IMG/VR virus record: IMGVR_UViG_3300035181_000357
Coordinates: 146,612 to 210,611 of that record
Source: a virus
Length of the DNA: 64,000 nucleotides
Direction: 5' to 3' (one strand)
Within the stretch, counting starts at the first letter, position 1; each line of letters starts with the position of its first letter. Positions 9,004 to 16,512 of this stretch are shown here, in pieces. The notes beneath the pieces are model-generated. The model was not told the origin of the DNA, made no database searches, and saw nothing but the letters and a program-made list of their open reading frames with translations. The position numbers were made by a program, and so were the translations under genes.

Positions 9004-9558
9004 ATGACTTGTATTGTCGGGATGGTAAAAGATAACAAGGTATGGATCGGTGGTGATTCCGCAGGGTCAGACAACTCATCTATCTGTATTCGTAGAGACC
9101 CAAAAGTGTTTAAAAATGGCCATTTCTTAATCGGTTTCTGTGGAAGTTTCAGATTTGGTCAGTTACTACATTATAAGTTCACCCCACCATTAAACTCTGA
9201 AGAGAAAGATGCTTTCAGCTTCATGGTGACCGATTTTGCTGATGCAGTTAGAGAATTAGCGAAAGAACATGGTATCTTGAAGATAGAAGATAATGTAGAA
9301 GAGTTAGAAGATATCCAACTCTTAATAGGATATCAAGGAAGATTATTCACTCTCGAAGAAGATTTTCAGATTGGTGAAGTAGAGAATGAATACTATGCGG
9401 TTGGTGAAGGTATGGATCTGGCATTGGGATCTATGTATACTACCAGTAGACAGAAACGTGGATATACACCAAGGAAGAGGCTCGAGATGGCATTAGAAGC
9501 TTCAGCACTCTTCTGTAAGAGCGTGGCTCCCCCGTTCGTTATATTAGGATTACAATAA
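9004..9558 (+). CDS. HslV/proteasome-like Ntn hydrolase
   Basis: 184 residues starting MTCIVGMVKDNKVWIGGDSAGSD: Thr2 is positioned to become the N-terminal nucleophile after Met removal, followed by the conserved G-D-S/A pattern of proteasome beta-type folds. Later YYAVGEGMDLALGSMYTT and a helix with ALEASALFCKSV match the central helices of HslV-like proteins. It probably degrades or processes peptides in the cytoplasm. No HslU-like ATPase is visible nearby. Its stop overlaps the next start (TAATG). Confidence 0.75.
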   Translation: MTCIVGMVKDNKVWIGGDSAGSDNSSICIRRDPKVFKNGHFLIGFCGSFRFGQLLHYKFTPPLNSEEKDAFSFMVTDFADAVRELAKEHGILKIEDNVEELEDIQLLIGYQGRLFTLEEDFQIGEVENEYYAVGEGMDLALGSMYTTSRQKRGYTPRKRLEMALEASALFCKSVAPPFVILGLQ

Positions 9559-9788
9559 TGAAAACTATGAGTTTCTATGAAATTTCCATAAGATTTATAA
9601 AGAGTTACTTTGATGGGATAACTGTTGAAGTAGGTCAAACATGGAGAGATCCAGAAATAGATACATTCAATCTAGATTTTGTTATTGCCGAGATAGATAA
9701 GAATAGAGTATATCTAAGAAGTTCGTCATTCGTGAGAACTAATAAATCTATCCGACATCTAAAGACATTTTATGATTTCGTGAAGTAA
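9558..9788 (+). CDS. Hypothetical 76-residue protein
   Basis: Starts at an ATG overlapping the stop of the HslV-like gene by one base, so it is translationally coupled to it. Mixed alpha/beta composition with no Cys and no membrane segment; the middle (VGQTWRDPEIDTF...FVIAEIDKNRVYL) reads like a small SH3-like or OB-like barrel. No family recognised. Confidence 0.6.
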   Translation: MKTMSFYEISIRFIKSYFDGITVEVGQTWRDPEIDTFNLDFVIAEIDKNRVYLRSSSFVRTNKSIRHLKTFYDFVK

Positions 9789-9801
9789 TAATGAACTGAA
9801 G

Positions 9802-9816
9802 GACTTTGAACCCTTC
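9802..9816 (+). repeat. Left arm of a 15-bp inverted repeat flanking hsp20
   Basis: GACTTTGAACCCTTC here is the exact reverse complement of 10298-10312. The pair brackets the Hsp20 gene, 55 bp before its start and 5 bp after its stop. Confidence 0.7.
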
Positions 9817-9870
9817 TAATCCGTCGCCTCCGGGGACAAAACAAATACTCGCTTAACGAAAGGAGTCATT

Positions 9871-10293
9871 ATGACCAGATACCGAGTAGATATCTTTAAC
9901 CAACTCGATCCCTTCTTCCTAGGTTTCGAATCCATGTTTGACCGCTTCGATCATTTCTTTGGAGCAAAGCAAGGTAGCTATCCACCTCACAATGTTGTAG
10001 AGGTTGGAGCTAACAAGTTCGATATTGAGATCGCTTTAGCTGGCTTTAAAAAGTCAGATATTGATATCTCTGTCTTTGAACACAATTTAACCATTAAACA
10101 CGTCAAGACAGAGAAAACTGAGGATGACGGTGTACGATATCGTGGGATCGCTAAACGCGAATTCACCAAGATCTTCACCCTATCTGATGCGATCAATGTT
10201 ATTGGTGCTGAATTAGAAGATGGTCTGTTAAAGATTCATCTCGAGAAGATTGATCCTACGAAAACTGCTGCTGTAAAAATTAACATCAAGTAA
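9871..10293 (+). CDS. Small heat-shock protein (Hsp20/alpha-crystallin)
   Basis: 140 residues; AAAGGAG precedes the ATG. A short N-terminal arm (FNQLDPFFLGFESMFDRF) leads into the alpha-crystallin domain (about residues 40-132): YPPHNVVEVGANKFDIEIALAGFKK-type start, LTIKH strand and the hallmark A-x-x-x-n-G-L-like ELEDGLLKIHLEK. Length and arrangement match bacterial and phage IbpA-like chaperones, which bind unfolding proteins without ATP. It stands alone with a strong terminator just downstream and a 15-bp inverted repeat on both sides. Confidence 0.92.
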   Translation: MTRYRVDIFNQLDPFFLGFESMFDRFDHFFGAKQGSYPPHNVVEVGANKFDIEIALAGFKKSDIDISVFEHNLTIKHVKTEKTEDDGVRYRGIAKREFTKIFTLSDAINVIGAELEDGLLKIHLEKIDPTKTAAVKINIK

Positions 10294-10297
10294 CTTC

Positions 10298-10312
10298 GAA
10301 GGGTTCAAAGTC
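10298..10312 (+). repeat. Right arm of a 15-bp inverted repeat flanking hsp20
   Basis: GAAGGGTTCAAAGTC, exact reverse complement of 9802-9816; immediately precedes the terminator. Confidence 0.7.
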
Positions 10313-10341
10313 AAAGGCCACCAATTGGTGGCCTTTTTCAT
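10313..10341 (+). terminator. Rho-independent terminator after hsp20
   Basis: AAAGGCCACC AATT GGTGGCC TTTTTC: a perfect GC-rich stem followed by five T. The stem is symmetrical and could also end transcription from the convergent minus-strand gene, which stops at 10,367. Confidence 0.9.
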
Positions 10342-10366
10342 TACTAATTTTCAAGAAGATCCATTA

Positions 10367-11572
10367 CTAACTTCTTACGTAATATTTCCCACCTGCCACA
10401 GTCATGTTATCTGAGAAGATGACGTGCTCTGGGATAGCTTGCTTTAAGAATGTATCGACATGCCAGACACAGAAGCTTTGATGACTCTTATTCATTCTCT
10501 CTTGATATTCAAAGTCAATCTTAGCCATACAACCCATGACGACCCAGTGAATAGGTCCCATAGTAAGGTTGGCAGTTGATCTCATATCAGTACGATGTGT
10601 ATGACCACTGCATCCAGACATTCCGAATCCGTTATCACCATGATGATCAACCACAACAGTGTTGTAGTATACTTTGAAGTTGTTCTTGATCTCAGTACGA
10701 ACATCAGCTGGTTTGAAAGCTGCAAAGTCGATTCTGGATACTAGGTTGATTTCAAATTCGTCTAGGCCTAGGACCTTGGAAAGTGAAATACCCATTAGAT
10801 CCATGAGGGGTCTGATTTGAGGGCTACGATCAGCCATATACTTCATAATCCTGAGATCATGGTTCCCGATTACAAAATCGATTTGAGTGTTCGGACAAAC
10901 CTTACGCAGTGGCTTGAAGATGTGATCCCTGACATAGTCAAAGGCTTCTTTCAAGTTCATCTGTCTTGGATCATTCGTAAATCTGCTAAATTCAATCTCA
11001 TCAAATACGTCGCCAGCAAGAACGATAGTATCTGGTTTCAATCTGGCAGCAACATCCAAGAACGTCTTCCAACAGAATGTATCTAGTTGCTTATCATGTA
11101 AGTCACTACATACCATTACCGTCTTATATCTCTCAGAATCTTCGGGACGCTCGTACTTGCCCAGGTAAGGTTGAACTTCCATTTCGAAGAAACCTCGATA
11201 TCTGTCAGTAGCCGCATGACGAGCTATATCTTTCTCGATCTGAGCTGCACCTCTATGTAAATCCAACCCGGCCTTACGTCTAAATTCTTGGAAGGTTCCA
11301 AACTTGTTGGACCAACAACGATCACTATACTTTCCATGAATTCGATAGAAATCTCGAGTTATGTACTTGTATGGATTCTCGTCTTTTACTTTTCTAAGAT
11401 CTTCGATCAGATCCTCGGACTTTGCAGTCGGATCATATTTCTTAGAAAGTTCAGATAGAAGAGCTTGATGTGATTGGGATCTTTTGGATTCAGCGTCTAC
11501 ACGCTTCTGTTCTAGTTTCTCTGGTACAATCTTTTTTGATGCCACTCTCGTTCTCCGTGAAAGACTTCTCAT
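10367..11572 (-). CDS. Calcineurin-like metallophosphoesterase
   Basis: 401 residues. The metallophosphatase signature is complete: CSDLHDKQLD (DxH), LAGDVFDE (GDxxD), VIGNHDLRI (GNHD), VVDHHGD and GCSGHTHRTD (GHxH), spanning about residues 155-330. The N-terminal 130 residues are basic and helical, possibly for nucleic-acid binding. It likely hydrolyses a phosphodiester or phosphomonoester; phage members are often nucleases or repair phosphatases. Single minus-strand gene convergent with hsp20. Confidence 0.85.
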   Translation of the reverse strand: MRSLSRRTRVASKKIVPEKLEQKRVDAESKRSQSHQALLSELSKKYDPTAKSEDLIEDLRKVKDENPYKYITRDFYRIHGKYSDRCWSNKFGTFQEFRRKAGLDLHRGAAQIEKDIARHAATDRYRGFFEMEVQPYLGKYERPEDSERYKTVMVCSDLHDKQLDTFCWKTFLDVAARLKPDTIVLAGDVFDEIEFSRFTNDPRQMNLKEAFDYVRDHIFKPLRKVCPNTQIDFVIGNHDLRIMKYMADRSPQIRPLMDLMGISLSKVLGLDEFEINLVSRIDFAAFKPADVRTEIKNNFKVYYNTVVVDHHGDNGFGMSGCSGHTHRTDMRSTANLTMGPIHWVVMGCMAKIDFEYQERMNKSHQSFCVWHVDTFLKQAIPEHVIFSDNMTVAGGKYYVRS

Positions 11573-11685
11573 AGGACCTTGAAGTTAGGAAATAGTTCGT
11601 GGTCCCCAGTTAGAAGACTAATAGCTCAAGGCAGTGGATTCTGGGATAAATAATCTGCTAGGACTATAGGAAATAGACTTAATAG

Positions 11686-11719
11686 ATTGTCCATTATTAA
11701 GATTGTTTGGTAATCTAGT
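11686..11719 (+). promoter_or_regulatory. Phage promoter of the recurring RTTRYC-N19-TAATCTAGT class
   Basis: ATTGTC at 11686-11691, 19 bp, TAATCT at 11711-11716 followed by AGT, directly before the Shine-Dalgarno of the transglycosylase gene. The same two boxes with identical spacing recur upstream of at least seven other genes in the window. Confidence 0.75.
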
Positions 11720-11731
11720 TTGGAGGTAACT

Positions 11732-12379
11732 GTGCTCAGAGATTCTCTCAAACCCAGAATTGAAGAGGCTTCGGCTTCTAAATCCTATGGTCCAGAGATT
11801 CTCCACGGTCTCATCGAGAAAGAATCCACGTACCGACCCGATGCTGTGTCAGAGACTGGTGTTCGAGGTCTATGTCAATTGACCGAGGCTACAGCGAAGG
11901 AAGTCATCCAAAAACATGGTCTGAAAATGCCGATATCAGCTATCTTAAAACCTGAAAATCAGGTGTTGTTAGCAAGTTTGCGTTTAGAAGAGATGATTGG
12001 ACGAGTGGAAGCCAGGTATCCCAAGCTGTCTGAAGAAAAACAACTGGAACTCGCTCTTCATGCCTACAACGCTGGTTACTCAGCCGTTACAACGGCAGTA
12101 TCTAAAGGTGGGATAAAGGGTTTCAAGCAGTTCTTGCCTAAGACTGCTGATAAGAAATATGCGATGAAAGTAATGTTCCACAGTAAATCCTGGAAAGTAG
12201 GAAAGGTCCAGACCCAGGTTCCCACACCAAGGATTACGATCGCTCCTGAATTTTACCACTTCCTCCCATTCTTGACATTTTTATTTTTAGTATTCTACTT
12301 TGCTAAGAAGTATCAGACTACTGGTATCTTCGAGGTCGAGCCATGGGATTTGAAACAGGATGTGTTGAAGACGCTATAA
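11732..12379 (+). CDS. Lytic transglycosylase (SLT domain) with C-terminal membrane anchor
   Basis: I choose the GTG at 11732, 6 bp after TTTGGAGG, rather than the upstream TTG, which would sit inside the ribosome binding site. Residues 30-155 form a soluble lytic transglycosylase domain: GLIEKESTYRPDA (catalytic Glu), GLCQLTEATA and ALHAYNAGY. A membrane helix (FYHFLPFLTFLFLVFYFAKK, about 180-200) lies near the C-terminus. Cleaves peptidoglycan glycan strands; the anchor suggests action from or at the membrane. Its own promoter of the TAATCTAGT class precedes it, which makes it expressible apart from the tail genes. Confidence 0.85.
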   Translation: MLRDSLKPRIEEASASKSYGPEILHGLIEKESTYRPDAVSETGVRGLCQLTEATAKEVIQKHGLKMPISAILKPENQVLLASLRLEEMIGRVEARYPKLSEEKQLELALHAYNAGYSAVTTAVSKGGIKGFKQFLPKTADKKYAMKVMFHSKSWKVGKVQTQVPTPRITIAPEFYHFLPFLTFLFLVFYFAKKYQTTGIFEVEPWDLKQDVLKTL

Positions 12380-12645
12380 TCCTCATCCATCAGATGAAGA
12401 GTGAGTTTCTCGGTGATCTGGAAGGGCATAATAAGTTAGCTAACGAGGTGATCGCTACTCTCCGAGTAGAAGGCCCACGTATAGAGAAAAATAGAGATGT
12501 ATTAGGGATCATAAACTTCCAATTGGTGAGATTGGCTGTATGTATACCAGATGAATTTGATGATCATCCACTGGTAGAGAAATTCAAGGACAAGGTGCAG
12601 GATCTCTGCAATTGTTATGATGGTGGATTGGATTCCGGGGACTAA
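12343..12645 (+). CDS. Hypothetical 100-residue helical protein
   Basis: Begins with an ATG inside the last 37 bp of the transglycosylase gene in another frame, so translation is coupled. The product is acidic and helical without membrane segments (IEKNRDVLGIINFQLVRLA in the centre). No family recognised. Position just after a lysis-type gene could suggest a regulator or accessory factor, which is inference only. Confidence 0.55.
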   Translation: MGFETGCVEDAIILIHQMKSEFLGDLEGHNKLANEVIATLRVEGPRIEKNRDVLGIINFQLVRLAVCIPDEFDDHPLVEKFKDKVQDLCNCYDGGLDSGD

Positions 12646-12677
12646 AGAACTTTAGATCTCTTATGTAGAGAGTTTTG

Positions 12678-13499
12678 ATGTTCAAATCCCAGTTACTTAA
12701 GACAGCTGCTCCACCAGATCTTAATCCTAAGATCAGATATGTCTATCTCGGTGCGGAAGCTGCCAAGCTGATTCGTGATCTGGAGAAATGTAAGGGTAAA
12801 TTCCTAATACTTGAAGGTGTAGCAGGAGTATCCTCCAGCGCAGGTATCTTCCACAGCTTTGGAAATATAGATGTCACAATTCCATATAGAGAATTCCTAT
12901 CGTTAAATAACGTGGAAAGAGTAGACTATAAGGATCATGACGACATAGTAAAGAATACAGCTATGTTCTACTCCAGGATTGTTGATGGTGAGTTGGTCGA
13001 AGCAAATTATTATGTCATCAGGGGAATTATATCATCTGTCCTATATGATAAGATGGATTCAGGAAAATTAAAATATCTAGCTAGTAAAGATTTCGATGAA
13101 TGGCATGAAGTATCTAATGGATATCGCTGGACAGACCACCATCAATCTACTCTACAAAAGATGCTCCGGAAGACTTCATTCGACAGTGTTAATGAATTGG
13201 TATGGTTTATTTTGATGTTCCTAGAACGAACTCTAAAATGTTGGGATCAATTTACAGACAAAGATATCAACAAGATTGAAGAAGTGTTGAGATCTGGGGT
13301 AAAGGATAAGATAAGACAGAGTACTGGATATACAGGTGAAAAAGAACTGATCATTATGGATAAGAGATTGGTGTTACCTCATGGGACTTCAATACACCAT
13401 CTATATAATAAGATCATAGCACAGGATGGTAGTGGATATCTATTCGAGAAACTAAGAAAATTTGGAATAACCATGCCTGACGGTGACGACGATGTTTAG
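12678..13499 (+). CDS. Hypothetical protein, paralogue A, N-terminal FKSQLLKTA motif
   Basis: Start taken at ATG 12678, so the protein begins MFKSQLLKTAAPP; a TTG lies one codon upstream. 273 residues. It aligns along its length with the next gene: shared KIRYVYLG, DVTIPYREFLSLNNVERVDY, SFDSVNELVWFILMFLE and ELIIMDKRLVLP. No known domain. The N-terminal peptide recurs on unrelated proteins here, suggesting a shared sorting or processing signal. The two genes overlap by 8 bp. Confidence 0.7.
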   Translation: MFKSQLLKTAAPPDLNPKIRYVYLGAEAAKLIRDLEKCKGKFLILEGVAGVSSSAGIFHSFGNIDVTIPYREFLSLNNVERVDYKDHDDIVKNTAMFYSRIVDGELVEANYYVIRGIISSVLYDKMDSGKLKYLASKDFDEWHEVSNGYRWTDHHQSTLQKMLRKTSFDSVNELVWFILMFLERTLKCWDQFTDKDINKIEEVLRSGVKDKIRQSTGYTGEKELIIMDKRLVLPHGTSIHHLYNKIIAQDGSGYLFEKLRKFGITMPDGDDDV

Positions 13500-14373
13500 A
13501 TCTAGTCTCTTAAAATCAGCTGCTCCTCCTAAGATGGATAAGAGGATAAAGTACGTATACCTAGGTCCAGATCATAGAAAATTTCTTAGAGATCTTCTAG
13601 AATCCAAGGGACGAAATCTCATCCTAAAGGGTGTAGTAGGGGTTTCCACAAACAAGAATATACTACATGAGTTCGGTGACTTTGGTATGACAATGCCATA
13701 TCAAGATTTTCTGAGACTCAACAATGTTGAGAGAATCGACTACAATAATCACAATGAGATAGTAAAGAACACGAACATGTTCTATAACAGAATGATCCAT
13801 GGGTTCTTACAAGAGGCTAGTCCGAGTATCCTTAGCAATATCATGTATAGTATCCTAGGTGGTCTAGCTAGAGCATCTGAGATGAAAGACCTATATAAGG
13901 TATTAAATCCACGAAAACTTATCCCGCCATTTGCTGAATCCGGGTATTACATTCAGACCTTCTATAAAGATTTCTGTGAACTGGTTGATACCACATCATT
14001 CGATAGTATAAATGAACTCGTATGGTTCACCATGATGTTCTTGGAGAAGACGTGGTCAGCATGGAAGAAACTAACTCAGAAAGATATAAATCTTATAGAA
14101 AAGACCATAAGATACATAGTCAAGAAAAAGATAAAGGATGACGCTGATGCGTTCGCTCACGAGGAAGAAATTTTGATCATGGATCAGAAGCTCGTAGTAC
14201 CTCGCGGTACGAAGATAGAAAATGGCCTCGGATACATCTTGGGTGGTAGGAAAGATCTAGATATTTTGATGGCAAAATTGAAGCAATTTGATCTCGTCTT
14301 AGAAGAAGGTGAGATGCTTGAACTCGAGATCCGAGTAGAGAATAATAAGAAGACATTGTCTTTAGCCAAATAG
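13492..14373 (+). CDS. Hypothetical protein, paralogue B, N-terminal FRSSLLKSA motif
   Basis: Start taken at ATG 13492, which makes the N-terminus MFRSSLLKSAAPP align with paralogue A; a GTG three codons upstream is the alternative. 293 residues. Tandem duplicate of the preceding gene with an extended C-terminus. It is helical with conserved aromatic/Asn positions (NELVWFTMMFLEKT). Ends in TAG. Function unknown. Confidence 0.7.
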   Translation: MFRSSLLKSAAPPKMDKRIKYVYLGPDHRKFLRDLLESKGRNLILKGVVGVSTNKNILHEFGDFGMTMPYQDFLRLNNVERIDYNNHNEIVKNTNMFYNRMIHGFLQEASPSILSNIMYSILGGLARASEMKDLYKVLNPRKLIPPFAESGYYIQTFYKDFCELVDTTSFDSINELVWFTMMFLEKTWSAWKKLTQKDINLIEKTIRYIVKKKIKDDADAFAHEEEILIMDQKLVVPRGTKIENGLGYILGGRKDLDILMAKLKQFDLVLEEGEMLELEIRVENNKKTLSLAK

Positions 14374-14401
14374 CCTCTGGTAATTACTATCTGAGGTATA
14401 T

Positions 14402-14797
14402 GTGTGTAAATGGTCTAGAGGGTTTGACGTAGCATCTGCTGCAGCTAAGCATTCTAATGCTCCATTCACTCGTGTACGTATGGGTGCCGCACTGTTTAGT
14501 GGTTCAAGATTGGTGAGTCTTGGATTCAATACCTATTACAAATCACATCCAGATCACCATGCACATGGTAGGGTAGGCCGTTGTTTCGAGAACATCCATG
14601 CAGAACAAGGTGCTCTGATCAAGAGAAAGCACTATGAGGATACTAACCTTATTATGTATGTGTGGCGGGAACTTGAATCTGGTCAGGCGGCTAGTTCCAA
14701 GCCTTGCCCGATGTGTATGACCTTAATGACTAAGGCTGGTGTGAAAAAGGTTAGATTTATGGAAATTGACGGTTCCTGGGCTGAAATCAAACTTTAG
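14402..14797 (+). CDS. Cytidine/deoxycytidylate deaminase-like zinc enzyme
   Basis: 131 residues from a GTG start. Zinc-deaminase signatures are present: NIHAEQGAL (HAE, residues about 62-64) and KPCPMCMTL (PCxxC, about 100-104). The short length and the position of HAE late in the chain are like phage dCMP/cytidine deaminase-fold proteins, some of which act on nucleotides and some on RNA or DNA. Substrate cannot be read. It closes the transcription unit before a TAATCT-class promoter at 14,797. Confidence 0.8.
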   Translation: MCKWSRGFDVASAAAKHSNAPFTRVRMGAALFSGSRLVSLGFNTYYKSHPDHHAHGRVGRCFENIHAEQGALIKRKHYEDTNLIMYVWRELESGQAASSKPCPMCMTLMTKAGVKKVRFMEIDGSWAEIKL

Positions 14798-14830
14798 TTA
14801 CCCAGAACAGTAATTCTTACGTAATCTATT
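14797..14830 (+). promoter_or_regulatory. Phage promoter, RTTRYC-N19-TAATCT class
   Basis: GTTACC at 14797-14802, 19 bp, TAATCT at 14822-14827, upstream of the ATG at 14839. The first box overlaps the stop codon of the deaminase gene. Confidence 0.65.
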
Positions 14831-14838
14831 CCAGAGCG

Positions 14839-15102
14839 ATGATGCTCATCTCCACGAGGAATCCCATGCAGAAGCTGGTCAATCCTATCCTGATCGCCAA
14901 CAAGCCTGAGACCTTCACTCCCTACCAGGTTCGCCAGGTCCAGAAGTTGTCTGAGAAGTTCCAGATGGTTTCGATCCCTGAAGCCGACCTGAACCGTACC
15001 CAGAAGGCTCCCCTGTCGGTCCTGTTCTACGACTGCAATGGGAAGCTGAACCTGTACCGCATCGGCCAGCATAACGTCCTCGGGAAGCGGGTTACTCGGT
15101 AA
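14839..15102 (+). CDS. Hypothetical 87-residue protein
   Basis: ATG shortly downstream of a TAATCT-class promoter; the start could also be the adjacent ATG at 14842. The Shine-Dalgarno is weak (AGAG), so the mRNA leader may be very short. Codons are markedly more G/C-ending than in the structural genes. Basic protein with no recognised family, probably an early or middle function. Confidence 0.65.
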   Translation: MMLISTRNPMQKLVNPILIANKPETFTPYQVRQVQKLSEKFQMVSIPEADLNRTQKAPLSVLFYDCNGKLNLYRIGQHNVLGKRVTR

Positions 15103-15126
15103 ATCTACTGTTCAGAACCCCAATTC

Positions 15127-15160
15127 ATTGTCCAAAACGGTAAGAATCGCGTAATCTAGT
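15127..15160 (+). promoter_or_regulatory. Phage promoter, RTTRYC-N19-TAATCTAGT class
   Basis: ATTGTC at 15127-15132, 19 bp, TAATCTAGT at 15152-15160, followed by CTGGAGG and ATG at 15177. Confidence 0.8.
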
Positions 15161-15176
15161 GTTCTGGAGGTGTTAA

Positions 15177-15863
15177 ATGGCTAAGACTGCCGTGATCGAC
15201 GTGTTCGGTGCTGCCCCTGTGGTGCCCAGCAAGAGGAAGGCTGAAAAGGGTGAAAAGCCTGGTATCGAGTCCGGTGTGGCTCTCGCCAAGGTCGCCGCCA
15301 TCGACTTCATCATGAAGTCTCTGAAGGGTGTTCGCGAGACCTACGAAGGCATGCTCAAAGACGAGATGCTGGACAAGTTCGTGGAAACTGGCCTGGCTGG
15401 TCAGAAGCGTCCAGACAACTACCGTGGTGTGAACGGTAAGGGTGAAGCTAGCTGCGAGATGCGCAAGCGTTCCACGGCATCACCTCTGTCGGATGATGAA
15501 GTGTCTGAGCTTGCGAAGCTCGGCATCGAAATCAAGCTGGAAACCGTGCAGGAAGAGATGTTCGTGTTCAACGCTGAAGTGCTGAAGAACCCTGAACTTC
15601 GGGCCAAGATCTCGGCAGCTTTCGCCAAGATCGACTTCGGTGACATCCAGCCCATCTCCAAGATCGAAGCCCAGCAGAAGTACGTGGCCTCTGAGGAAGC
15701 GATCGAGGAAGTGTTCAAGAAGTCCAAGACCCAGGCGATCGGCTCCAAGTTGCTGTCGATGCTCACGACCCTGGCGGTCAAGAGCAAGTGGAATGGTAAT
15801 AAGTCTGATGCCTACGCTCTCCTCGCGGAAGAGGACAGCATCACCTCGGTCACTCTGTCCTAA
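15177..15863 (+). CDS. Hypothetical 228-residue protein
   Basis: ATG 8 bp after CTGGAGG. Helical and charged: an N-terminal disordered Lys/Pro/Ala-rich tail (to residue 30), then an Ala-rich helical body. No known motif. Driven by its own TAATCTAGT promoter and coupled by TAATG to the ligase-fold gene that follows, which suggests a shared DNA or RNA task. High G/C-ending codon use as in neighbouring genes. Confidence 0.7.
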   Translation: MAKTAVIDVFGAAPVVPSKRKAEKGEKPGIESGVALAKVAAIDFIMKSLKGVRETYEGMLKDEMLDKFVETGLAGQKRPDNYRGVNGKGEASCEMRKRSTASPLSDDEVSELAKLGIEIKLETVQEEMFVFNAEVLKNPELRAKISAAFAKIDFGDIQPISKIEAQQKYVASEEAIEEVFKKSKTQAIGSKLLSMLTTLAVKSKWNGNKSDAYALLAEEDSITSVTLS

Positions 15864-16447
15864 TGTTCTACCCTCCTCGTCCAGAGAAGGCTGTCGATCC
15901 ATCCGAGTTGGGGCGATTTGAATCACTCGGATGGATCGGTCAGTTCAAGAAGAATGGTACGTACACTGTACCGGATAGAGAGAAGGTCTACACGAGGCAT
16001 CTCGAACCTCACAAGTTGTGGAACCCAAACGACAGCAAGGCGATGACAGAGATCCGAAAGATTCCTGGGATCACTCTCTGTTCCGAACTCCTTCATAAGA
16101 AGGTTAGTGGTGGAAGCCAGGATACTCTGTACATACATGACATCCTCGTCATCAACAACGAAGATCTCGTTGGAGTATCCTACGAAGACAGGTACAAGAT
16201 GCTGTTGAATTTGTTCGTATGGAAAGATGAAGGAAACCCTGACTATTTTGTCGTAAACAAGAATCTATGGATCAGCAAGTGGATCTACAAAGGTTTCCTG
16301 AAAACGTTCAATGCCATGACCAATCCTGAAGATGAAGGTTTGGTTCTGAAGAATCCCAAAGCCAAACTGGCTTTCTGTGGTAAACCAGGAAGTAACAGTA
16401 GTTGGCAGATTAAGTGTCGCCGACCCCATAAGAATTACAGCTTCTGA
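15863..16447 (+). CDS. Ligase-fold nucleotidyltransferase (ATP-dependent DNA/RNA ligase family)
   Basis: 194 residues. The ligase motifs are visible: FKKNGTYT (motif I, KxNG, residues 31-38, Lys candidate for AMP attachment), TLCSELL (III), TLYIHDILV (IIIa), EDEGLVLKNP (IV) and WQIKCRR (V). It lacks an obvious OB domain, so it is a minimal ligase/capping-type domain. DNA versus RNA substrate is not decidable. Start overlaps the upstream stop (TAATG). A second, larger RNA-ligase gene is at 34,523. Confidence 0.75.
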   Translation: MFYPPRPEKAVDPSELGRFESLGWIGQFKKNGTYTVPDREKVYTRHLEPHKLWNPNDSKAMTEIRKIPGITLCSELLHKKVSGGSQDTLYIHDILVINNEDLVGVSYEDRYKMLLNLFVWKDEGNPDYFVVNKNLWISKWIYKGFLKTFNAMTNPEDEGLVLKNPKAKLAFCGKPGSNSSWQIKCRRPHKNYSF

Positions 16448-16461
16448 ATTGACCATTAAAA

Positions 16462-16495
16462 GTTACCTATTAGAGAAATGACCAAGTAATCTAGT
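16462..16495 (+). promoter_or_regulatory. Phage promoter, RTTRYC-N19-TAATCTAGT class
   Basis: AAAAGTTACC with GTTACC at 16462-16467, 19 bp, TAATCTAGT at 16487-16495, followed by GAGGAGG and the rIIA start at 16513. Confidence 0.85.
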
Positions 16496-16512
16496 GGGTC
16501 GAGGAGGAAATA

